This document shows positions 54,656-61,957 of a stretch of 64,000 nt of DNA, piece after piece. The stretch covers positions 62,001-126,000 of the forward strand of contig NZ_NFKT01000010.1 in assembly GCF_002160525.1 (NCBI RefSeq). Reading direction: 5' to 3'. The position numbers and the translations under genes are program-made. The notes beneath the pieces are model-generated. The model worked only from the letters and a program-made list of their open reading frames with translations. It made no database searches and had not been told where the DNA came from. Within the stretch, counting starts at the first letter, position 1. Each line of letters starts with the position of its first letter. The DNA comes from Lachnoclostridium sp. An169. Lineage in GTDB: Bacteria; Bacillota; Clostridia; Lachnospirales; Lachnospiraceae.

Positions 54656-54719
54656 TCTTCTGCCTCCTCAATTCTCTGCCCCTGCTGTCTCCGTTTTCTT
54701 TCCGTAAACGATGTCTGGT

Positions 54720-57140
54720 TCAGCCGAGGATCACTTCCACCTCTGTCCTTGTCTTTCCTTCGACGAGTTCCGGTGTGATCAGATTTTCATCCAGACGTAC
54801 ACCGTCCACTCTTATCTCCTTCACTCCATGCTGAACTCCAGCCGGGTTGACAGCATGAATATCCAGCTTACATCCCCGGTAAATGCGGGAAACCCGGAAT
54901 TCCTTCCAGTCTGATGGGATGCTCGGATCGATGACAAGTCCTTTCAGAACCGGTCTGACTCCAAGAAGGTACTGCGTTGCAGCCACATCCATCCAGGCGG
55001 CGGTTCCTGTCACCTGGGATACGCATGCCTGCCCGAACTGCTCATTGTCAGGTCCCAGCATCGTGCTGGAATATGCGTACGCCTCCCCTCTGTAAGCCTC
55101 CAGTCCGATCCGTTTGATCACCTCATTGGGTATCAGCTGTTTATAATATTTCCAGGCAATGTCTCCTCTTCCGAGAAGTGCCTCTGCAATGATCGCCCAG
55201 CAGTTTGCCTGGCAGAAGATTCCCCCGTTTTCCGAATATCCTGCGGGCAGTCCGTTTGCCTTGTGGTCCTTTGCCTCCGGGTCCGTCGGAAATGCCGGTG
55301 TATTGATGAGGAGCCCCATTCCCGTATCCAGATGCTCCTTCACCGAATCCATTGCCTGCACATTTTTCTCTTTGTCCCCGCTGCCGGCAATGATCATCCA
55401 GCTCTGGGTATTCACCCAGATCTTCGCATAATCCTGGGAATCCGAACCAACCGGGTTCGCATCGTCATCCAGTCCTCTTAAGTACCACCTGCCGTCCCAG
55501 GCGTAATCCTTTAATGCCTTTTCCTGCTTTGCGATCAGTCCTGCAAACCGTTCCACTGCTCCGCTGTCACCCCTGAGTTCTGCCATTTCAGACAACTGCC
55601 TCAGCGCATAGATATGCTGCTGTGAGACAAAGACCGACTCTCCTCTTCCCTTTCTGCCAAAGGGACCCATATGATCGTTCCAGTCGCTGAACAGGATCAG
55701 GGGCAGATCATGTTCCCCGAGATGATTCTCTGTGAACTCAATCCCCCTCATAAGATGCTCCCACATACTCGCGGGTGCCACAGGCGTCTGCATATCCTTG
55801 TCCAGGAATGGGATTTTCTCATCCAGCACTGATATGTCACCCGTTTCTGCAATGATCGCATATGCAAGATACGTCATCCAGATATGGTCGTCAGAGCGGG
55901 TGATATCCTGGGGCAATTTGTGCTCCTCCGGCCAGAAAGTATGTACCACATGTCCGTCTTCAAACTGCTGCGACGCCAGCAGATACAGCATTTCTTTTGC
56001 CCACTCCGGTTTTCTGTAAGCCTGGGCGAGCATATCCTGGGCGCTGTCTCTAAAGCCAATGCCCCGGATTCCCGAAGCGGAGGAACTGATGGAGCGGGAA
56101 TATCTGGCGGTCACAACACTCTGCACCGGATTCCATGTATTGACCTGACGCATAACATCTGCATCCGGCACAATGCACTGATAAATATCAAGATGCTCCT
56201 TCCACCATTTCTGTACTTTCTCAAACTGGGCGTCCGTGCCGCCGGGAGCCCTCAGGCTCTGCAGGGTTTCCTTCGTTACCCTCCGCGCTTTTTTATAATC
56301 TGTGAGAGCCCCGGGCGTTACTCCCAGATAATAGCGGATTTTCTCGTTCTGCTCTCCTCCGATGACCATATGGCTGTGGAGAGCTCCGCAGGGTTCCCCG
56401 CCTGCCATGTTTTCATTTCCCAGTTTTCCGGCTTCTGCACCAGCCGGTTTTCTTTCGTCCCGATAGTTCCCGCAGAACAAGTCCCTGTTGCAGCAGTACG
56501 AATCCGGCGTCCTGTCGGATGCGAAATAAACGACCGGAGATTTTTCCGTGTCCACCTGCATCCACGATGTGTACAGATACACGATAGAATCCAGTTCCGC
56601 ATCGTACCTTGCATCCGTATTCCACTTAAGATAGTATCCAAGATTTACTTCTTTGAGAAAATCAAGCTGGGAAAACTCCACATATGCAAACACATCACAT
56701 TCGATCTCTTCCGTATTTTCATTCTCCAGAGTAACGTCCCAGCACAGCGTGTCGCTGTCCATCGCCATAAAAAGCTTCAGCGTTGCTCTCAGTCCATCTT
56801 TTTCTGCTGTAAATACGGAATATCCCGGACAGTGTGCGGACTCTCTGGAATCCACCTTTGTCTCACAGGGGCGGAAAGACGGCGACCAGAGAGAGCCGTC
56901 TTTCATACGGATATAAACATAGAAGCCCGGGCTGTCAATGGGCATGTTGTAAAAACGGTATCTGGTCACACGGTAGTTCTGGGGCGTGCGCCACCAGCAC
57001 ATTCCGCCGCCGGCCTGCGATACAAATGCATGCATCCTGCCGTTGGACAGGTAATTGATCCACGGCTGAGGCAGGTCATGACGGTCAAATATGATCCTTC
57101 TGTTTTCATCTTCAAATCTGTAGGGTAGTTTTTCATTCAT
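54720..57140 (-). CDS. GH94-like cellobiose/oligosaccharide phosphorylase
   Basis: An 806-residue cytoplasmic enzyme of family 94 (formerly glycosyltransferase 36). The N-terminal beta-sandwich (YLSNGRMHAFVSQAGGG) leads into an (alpha/alpha)6 barrel with GIGFRDSAQDML, the acid catalyst aspartate in LILFSDWNDH (about residue 483) and late motifs ENGGIFCQANCW and TGTAAWMD. It would cleave a beta-glycosidic bond with phosphate, saving ATP. Substrate (cellobiose, chitobiose, or another) is not readable. ATG 57140 follows AAAGGAG. First gene of the operon 57140-47590, after promoter site G. A small polar insertion at genomic 56395-56450. Confidence 0.88.
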   Translation of the reverse strand: MNEKLPYRFEDENRRIIFDRHDLPQPWINYLSNGRMHAFVSQAGGGMCWWRTPQNYRVTRYRFYNMPIDSPGFYVYIRMKDGSLWSPSFRPCETKVDSRESAHCPGYSVFTAEKDGLRATLKLFMAMDSDTLCWDVTLENENTEEIECDVFAYVEFSQLDFLKEVNLGYYLKWNTDARYDAELDSIVYLYTSWMQVDTEKSPVVYFASDRTPDSYCCNRDLFCGNYRDERKPAGAEAGKLGNENMAGGEPCGALHSHMVIGGEQNEKIRYYLGVTPGALTDYKKARRVTKETLQSLRAPGGTDAQFEKVQKWWKEHLDIYQCIVPDADVMRQVNTWNPVQSVVTARYSRSISSSASGIRGIGFRDSAQDMLAQAYRKPEWAKEMLYLLASQQFEDGHVVHTFWPEEHKLPQDITRSDDHIWMTYLAYAIIAETGDISVLDEKIPFLDKDMQTPVAPASMWEHLMRGIEFTENHLGEHDLPLILFSDWNDHMGPFGRKGRGESVFVSQQHIYALRQLSEMAELRGDSGAVERFAGLIAKQEKALKDYAWDGRWYLRGLDDDANPVGSDSQDYAKIWVNTQSWMIIAGSGDKEKNVQAMDSVKEHLDTGMGLLINTPAFPTDPEAKDHKANGLPAGYSENGGIFCQANCWAIIAEALLGRGDIAWKYYKQLIPNEVIKRIGLEAYRGEAYAYSSTMLGPDNEQFGQACVSQVTGTAAWMDVAATQYLLGVRPVLKGLVIDPSIPSDWKEFRVSRIYRGCKLDIHAVNPAGVQHGVKEIRVDGVRLDENLITPELVEGKTRTEVEVILG

Positions 57141-57206
57141 CGCTTTTCTTCTCCTTTTATTTTTCTTCTCCGGATACCTCCGGGTATTGTTCATTTCTGC
57201 GATCTG

Positions 57207-57260
57207 ATTATAGGATAATACCTGCTCTTGTCCCGCTCTGTTTTTATGATTATTATCCTG
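57207..57260 (-). promoter_or_regulatory. Promoter with tandem AACAGGATA/AACAGAGCG half-sites (site G)
   Basis: On the minus strand the two CAG cores begin at 57260 and 57240 (20 bp apart); a perfect TATAAT at 57212-57207 starts 28 bp after the second. A weak GGGACA lies at the -35 position. It drives the GH94 operon. Confidence 0.6.
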
Positions 57261-57283
57261 TTTTTACACAAGATTTCTCATAA

Positions 57284-57329
57284 GAAAACACCGGGCGCAA
57301 CAGCCTTTCAGCCAAGCGCCCGCGTTTTC
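57284..57329 (-). terminator. Rho-independent terminator of the 61016-57339 transporter operon
   Basis: CGGGCGC and GCGCCCG pair across a 17-base loop, extended by AAAAC/GTTTT; TTTTC follows on the minus strand. It lies 10 bp beyond the stop of the small exported peptide. Confidence 0.8.
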
Positions 57330-57338
57330 TGCCCACAC

Positions 57339-57476
57339 CTAATCTACAAAATAAGTCCCGGCATATTCTATTGTCTTATCAAAGAACTCCTGTGCATCTG
57401 CCGTCACCGTTGCCATTCCCAAAGTGCCTGCTAGCATAAGTGCTGCGCCACGCACGAATGCCGTAATTCTTTTCAT
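57339..57476 (-). CDS. 45-residue predicted exported peptide
   Basis: ATG 57476 follows GAGGAGAAAGGA, with the ribosome site overlapping the end of the permease gene (14-bp gap). The product begins MKRITAFVRGAALMLAGTLG, a textbook Sec signal peptide, with an ADA cleavage motif near residues 26-28, leaving a mature peptide of about 17 residues, QEFFDKTIEYAGTYFVD, acidic and aromatic-rich. A terminator follows directly, so it is the last gene of the ABC transporter operon. No known family is recognised. It could be a secreted signalling peptide, an exported cofactor of the binding protein, or a degraded remnant of a longer protein. Confidence 0.6.
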   Translation of the reverse strand: MKRITAFVRGAALMLAGTLGMATVTADAQEFFDKTIEYAGTYFVD

Positions 57477-57490
57477 TCCTTTCTCCTCTC

Positions 57491-58390
57491 TTATCCCTTT
57501 ACAGCCCCCATTGTGATCCCCTTCGCGAAATATTTCTGGAAGAACGGATACGCCACAATGATCGGCAGTATCGCCACAACTGCGATCGCCATGCGGATGG
57601 ACGCACTCGGAATATCAGATGTGCTTATACCGCTTGCAAGCGACGCCGCACTGCTTGTAAGAAACTGAATATTGTTATTCATCTCGTTAAGCAAAAGCTG
57701 AATCGTATACAGATTTGAATCTGTAATATAGTAGAGACCATTTGTCCAGTCGTTCCAGTATGCAACCGCCGCAAGCAGCCCGATAGTTGCCAGAATCGGT
57801 TTGGACAATGGCAGGACAATTTTAAACAGTACGCTGAACTGTCCCGCCCCGTCAATCTCTGCCGCTTCCATCAATTCTCCCGGAATACTGCTCTGCATGT
57901 AATTTTTTACCAGAATCACAGAGAATGCATTCATGAGCAGATTCGGAAAGATCAGTGCCCAGATGGTATCCTTGATATGGAAAATATTCGTATAAACCAT
58001 GTAGGATGCGACCACACCGCCGTTAAACAGCATAGTAAATACGATCAGAAGAGTCAGAATCTTCATTCCCGGAACATCCCGCTTTGACAACCCGTATGCC
58101 AACAGTGAAACGATCAGAAGAGCAAGTACCGTACCGATCACAGTGACAAAGATTGTCATCAGGTAAGCCCTGCCTATCTGCTGCCACTGGACCGCAATAT
58201 ATTCATACGCTTCCAAGCTGAAAACTTTCGGCCAGAACTGATAGCCATACCGGATTGCTGCGTCATTTTCTGTGAACGATCCCGATACCAGCAGGATGAA
58301 CGGCGCAATCGCCAGTACAGAAAGAATGATCATCACAATATGTCCGACTGTTGTAAATATTTTATCCTCTCTTGATCTGAAACCAGACAT
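57491..58390 (-). CDS. Carbohydrate ABC transporter permease (YtcP/LplC type)
   Basis: A 299-residue inner-membrane protein with six hydrophobic segments, the EAA loop EAAEIDGAGQFSVLFKI (about residue 190) and the typical ending QKYFAKGITMGAVKG. AAGGAG precedes ATG 58390. It pairs with the permease at 58411 and the binding protein at 59496; no ATPase gene is present. Paralog of the permease at 28359. Confidence 0.93.
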   Translation of the reverse strand: MSGFRSREDKIFTTVGHIVMIILSVLAIAPFILLVSGSFTENDAAIRYGYQFWPKVFSLEAYEYIAVQWQQIGRAYLMTIFVTVIGTVLALLIVSLLAYGLSKRDVPGMKILTLLIVFTMLFNGGVVASYMVYTNIFHIKDTIWALIFPNLLMNAFSVILVKNYMQSSIPGELMEAAEIDGAGQFSVLFKIVLPLSKPILATIGLLAAVAYWNDWTNGLYYITDSNLYTIQLLLNEMNNNIQFLTSSAASLASGISTSDIPSASIRMAIAVVAILPIIVAYPFFQKYFAKGITMGAVKG

Positions 58391-58410
58391 TATATTCTCC
58401 TTTCTGCCTG

Positions 58411-59370
58411 TCAGAACAGCGCATTTTCTTCACTCGTCTTACGGATCACTGCGTTTGCCGCCACCACAAGGATAAATCCGATGATCGCCTGCATCACGCT
58501 TGCTGCGGAAGACATAGCGATATTATTCTGATTCATCAGGGCATTGTAAACGAATGTATCCACCGTCTGGGTTACCTCATAAAGCGTTCCCGAATTTCTC
58601 GGTACCTGATAGAACAGCCCGAAATCCGAATAAAAAATCTTCGACACACTCAAGATAAACATAGTGATCACCGTGGGCTTGAGCATCGGCAGGGTAATGT
58701 ACCGGATCTGCTGCCATTTTGTTGCCCCGTCCACTTTTGCCGCTTCGTAGTAATCCGGACTGATTCCAATAATTGATGAAAAATACAGGATCATACTGAA
58801 TCCGATCCCTTTCCACTGATTGACAAAAATCAGGATAAACGGCCAGTATGCCTTTTCCTGGTAAAACGCGACTGACTCTCCGGTCAGCGGCTCCAGAATC
58901 GACTTGTTGATAAATCCGTTGTCCGCACTGATAAAGGCAAATACAAGATAGCTGACCACTACCATAGACATCAGATACGGAAGCAGGATCGCCGTCTGAT
59001 AAATCTTCTGGGATAATTTTCCCCGAATCTCATTAAACAGGATCGCCACTGCAATCGGGAAAACAGTGCCGATAATGATAAACGCCACGTTATAAAGCAG
59101 TGTATTGCGTATTGCCACCTGTATATTTCCGGACTGGAACAGGAATTCGAAATTCTCCAGTCCGCAGAAGGGACTGTTGAAAATGCCGTCCCTGTAATTA
59201 ATTTTCCGAAATGCGATTGTAATTCCCGCCATGGGGAGATAGTTGTTGATCAGAAAATAGATCACTCCCGGCAGTACCATCAGATAGATCGGGACTGCCT
59301 TTTTCCACCGGAATCTCTTCCTGACTTTTAATGCTGCAGTTTTTTCTTTCCTGACTGCTGATCTGCTCAA
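58411..59370 (-). CDS. Carbohydrate ABC transporter permease (LplB type)
   Basis: A 319-residue inner-membrane protein. Its N-terminus is basic (VRKEKTAALKVRKRFRWKKA), then YLMVLPGVIYFLINNYLPM and five further membrane segments; the EAA loop is YYEAAKVDGATKWQQI (about residue 210). The best start is a TTG at 59370, 6-8 bases after AGAGAGGTGG; an ATG at 59400 has no ribosome site and falls beside a hairpin. It is translated after the intercistronic hairpin at 59408. Confidence 0.9.
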   Translation of the reverse strand: MSRSAVRKEKTAALKVRKRFRWKKAVPIYLMVLPGVIYFLINNYLPMAGITIAFRKINYRDGIFNSPFCGLENFEFLFQSGNIQVAIRNTLLYNVAFIIIGTVFPIAVAILFNEIRGKLSQKIYQTAILLPYLMSMVVVSYLVFAFISADNGFINKSILEPLTGESVAFYQEKAYWPFILIFVNQWKGIGFSMILYFSSIIGISPDYYEAAKVDGATKWQQIRYITLPMLKPTVITMFILSVSKIFYSDFGLFYQVPRNSGTLYEVTQTVDTFVYNALMNQNNIAMSSAASVMQAIIGFILVVAANAVIRKTSEENALF

Positions 59371-59407
59371 AATATCCACCTCTCTTACCTGAAAAAGCAT
59401 AAAGAAA

Positions 59408-59452
59408 GCGCGTCAGCCGCGGCTGTCCAACGGACTGTTCCGGCTGACGCGC
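59408..59452 (-). other. Strong intercistronic hairpin between binding protein and permease genes
   Basis: GCGCGTCAGCCG and CGGCTGACGCGC form a perfect 12-bp stem around a 21-base loop; TTTCTTT follows on the minus strand. It is likely a partial terminator or mRNA stabiliser that makes the binding protein more abundant than the permeases. Confidence 0.7.
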
Positions 59453-59495
59453 CTGTCTGGTATACCTTTTTCTCTTTTCTGGGAACCTGTTCCTG

Positions 59496-61016
59496 TTACT
59501 GCTGTGCAAGCCACTCGTCAAACTGTGCCTGCTTATCAGCAATAATCTCATCGATTCCGTTTGCTTTCAACTTATCGATAAACGCCTGGTATGTAGATTC
59601 CAGATCAGCACTTCCTGTCTCAAGCGCCGGCTGGTACTCTGTGATCACAGACTGCACCGCAATGATCTGGTTTGTCATATTGGATGAATCATACGCAAAA
59701 CCATAGCCTTTGGTCTGATTGTTCATCGCAGCCTCCGTCCACTCTGCATTTGCCTCTTTTGTACTGCTTCCGAACTCATACACCATTCTCTGATCGCCCC
59801 ACACGCCAATTCCGCTTGTTCCGGCAGTCGGATCTCCGATTCTCTCGATCAGACCTTTTTCCTCATCAACAACCTTGTAATGCGTGTCTTTGATTCCCCA
59901 CTGGATCGTATTGAGAAGATCCTTGTCTTCATAGAGCAGATTCAGGAATCTCATAGCTGCTTCCGGTTCTTCCGCGGTCACCGGAACAGTCCAATACACA
60001 TTGGTGGCAGATGAAACCGATTTCATATACGGCTCATTAATCATCAAATGAAGACACTCTTTTCCAAGATTGGACTCCAGTGTATTTTTCAGCCCCTCCT
60101 GACCTTCACTGAAATAGCCGCTGATTGTTCCGGACTTCATGTACTCATCCAGTGTAATATCAGTTGTCGCCGCATCCTGGGGAATATATCCCTTCTGATA
60201 CCAGTCGCGCACATGCTCAAGGAAGTCATAATACTCTTCTGATTCAAAATAGTCGACCACTTCTGTGGAATCCAGTCCGATCAGGACGCCGGATGCAGCC
60301 GTTGCGCCCAGTGGGTCTGACGGGAATGTATAGCCGGAAGGCGGCAGAGATCCTGTAATCCCGCAGGGATATACATCCGGATTCGCCTCTTTGATAGCTG
60401 CGAAAATATCCGTCAGTTCATCCAGGGTCACCATATCCCCGTCCTCATAGGAAAGCCCCGCGGATTCCAGAGATTCCTTTGTCATAAGGAAACCGCCGGC
60501 ACTGCCATAACTACTGGCAAGCACAGATACAGCATATGTCTGGTCGTTAAACTGGGCACCCGAATAAAGCGGGAAATCTTCATCCTCTGCAAGAGATGTG
60601 ATCTTGTCTCCTTCTGAAGCCAACAGATCATCAATCGGATCAATCATCCCCTGGTCGATATAACTCTTGAGATCCTGGAAAGCCACGCACATCAGGTCGA
60701 TCTGTTCTCCAGCACCAATCCACATGGAGTACTGGGACAGTGACTCGGTAAATGACAGCGGTTTGAACTCTACCTCCACATTGATCTCCGGGATCGTTAT
60801 GTCGTTCACCGCGTCCTGCACTTTTCCCAGATCTGCCGGATCAACGCCTGCCGTAATGTAGGTAACAATGATATGCGCCGGATCCCCGGTCTCTCCCCCC
60901 TGGTCCTTATTTCCGTCGTCCGAACCGCCTCCTGCGCCGCAGCCCGCCAGCAGCCCTGCCGACATGGTAAGCACAAGCCCTGCTGACAGAAGTCTTTTCA
61001 CAATTTTCTTCTTCAT
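59496..61016 (-). CDS. Extracellular solute-binding lipoprotein of sugar ABC transporter
   Basis: A 506-residue lipoprotein: basic start MKKKIVKR, hydrophobic stretch, lipobox LLAGC with Cys26, a Gly/Asp-rich linker, then a two-lobed binding protein of the LplA/YtcQ kind. It belongs with the permeases at 58411 and 57491 and resembles the binding protein at 30321. GGAGGAG precedes ATG 61016. A TATAGT hexamer near 61110 may be its -10. The response regulator directly upstream (61133) is the likely activator. Confidence 0.92.
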   Translation of the reverse strand: MKKKIVKRLLSAGLVLTMSAGLLAGCGAGGGSDDGNKDQGGETGDPAHIIVTYITAGVDPADLGKVQDAVNDITIPEINVEVEFKPLSFTESLSQYSMWIGAGEQIDLMCVAFQDLKSYIDQGMIDPIDDLLASEGDKITSLAEDEDFPLYSGAQFNDQTYAVSVLASSYGSAGGFLMTKESLESAGLSYEDGDMVTLDELTDIFAAIKEANPDVYPCGITGSLPPSGYTFPSDPLGATAASGVLIGLDSTEVVDYFESEEYYDFLEHVRDWYQKGYIPQDAATTDITLDEYMKSGTISGYFSEGQEGLKNTLESNLGKECLHLMINEPYMKSVSSATNVYWTVPVTAEEPEAAMRFLNLLYEDKDLLNTIQWGIKDTHYKVVDEEKGLIERIGDPTAGTSGIGVWGDQRMVYEFGSSTKEANAEWTEAAMNNQTKGYGFAYDSSNMTNQIIAVQSVITEYQPALETGSADLESTYQAFIDKLKANGIDEIIADKQAQFDEWLAQQ

Positions 61017-61132
61017 TCTCTTCTCCTCCTTGTGATAAATTCCGAAACTTCACTCTCCGGCATCGTCTTTCCGGATTTGAAATCCCTGCTTGTTTTGATA
61101 ATTAAACTATACAGGAGAAAAGCTTTCGCGTA

Positions 61133-61957
61133 TTATACAGATCCTTTCACTTTTTTGCACAAATCCGACTTTTTCCGGTACTCCCTCGGAGTGCAGCCGC
61201 TGTATTTCTTGAAAATTCTCGTAAAATAGGCATAGTTGGGATATCCGCTTCTGGAGGCGATCATCGTAACCGACAGATCCGTATTCTTCAGGAGTTCTCC
61301 TGCCAGGGCGCAGCGGTATTCCATAATGTATTCCGACACGGTTCTTCCCGTCTCCTTCTTGAAGACGCGGCTTAAGTAATCGGGATTGAAGTGAACCCTT
61401 GCCGCCAGATCTTCCACGGAAAGCTCTTCACTTACATGTCCCGCTATGTACTGCTTTGTCTGCTCCACCGCATTTCCGTTCTCTTCCCCGCCGGGCTGTC
61501 CGGCATCCTTTCCGTCCTCCCCCGGATCAGCCAGAGACTGCACATACTGCTCCCCATAGCTGTGATACCGCTTTTCCTCACTGCGGGCAGCCGCTCTCTC
61601 CTCTGCCCTTCCAAGGACGTCCATCAGAACAGCGGGAGTCGCCGGCTTCAGGATATAGTCCATACAGGAGAGCGCCACCGCCCTCTTTGCAAACTGAAAA
61701 TCCTCGTGGCAGGTCAGGATAATGTTCACCGTATCCGGGGAATTTTCATTCATCCACCGGATCAGTTCCAGCCCGCTCTCCCCGGGCATTTCGATATCGC
61801 ACAGCATCACATCCACCCTGTTTTTCGTCACAAGATCCACTGCCTGCGCGTAGCTGTTTGCCGTGTAAATGTGGTCAAAATGCAGTTTTTCCCAGTCCGT
61901 ATTCGCCCGGATTCCCTCGATTGCGATCATCTCGTCATCTACGATCAGAAGATTCAT
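61133..61957 (-). CDS. YesN-type response regulator with AraC DNA-binding domain
   Basis: A 274-residue regulator: receiver domain (MNLLIVDDEM; phospho-acceptor in MLCDIEMP near residue 54; LTCH; LKPAT lysine motif) and a C-terminal AraC domain (SEELSVEDLAARVHFNPDYLS and DLSVTMIASRSGYPNYAYF). Between them lies a Gly/Asp/Glu/Asn-rich linker (genomic 61470-61535). ATG 61957 overlaps the kinase stop by 4 bp (ATGA) with AAGGAG upstream. It probably activates the binding-protein operon starting 117 bp downstream at 61016. Unlike its counterpart at 32004 it keeps the normal receiver lysine. Confidence 0.94.
   Translation of the reverse strand: MNLLIVDDEMIAIEGIRANTDWEKLHFDHIYTANSYAQAVDLVTKNRVDVMLCDIEMPGESGLELIRWMNENSPDTVNIILTCHEDFQFAKRAVALSCMDYILKPATPAVLMDVLGRAEERAAARSEEKRYHSYGEQYVQSLADPGEDGKDAGQPGGEENGNAVEQTKQYIAGHVSEELSVEDLAARVHFNPDYLSRVFKKETGRTVSEYIMEYRCALAGELLKNTDLSVTMIASRSGYPNYAYFTRIFKKYSGCTPREYRKKSDLCKKVKGSV

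Noticed and set aside
55884-57128. A 414-codon open frame on the plus strand
   Set aside because: It is opposite the GH94 gene, whose motifs are clear; no ribosome site or motif on the plus strand.
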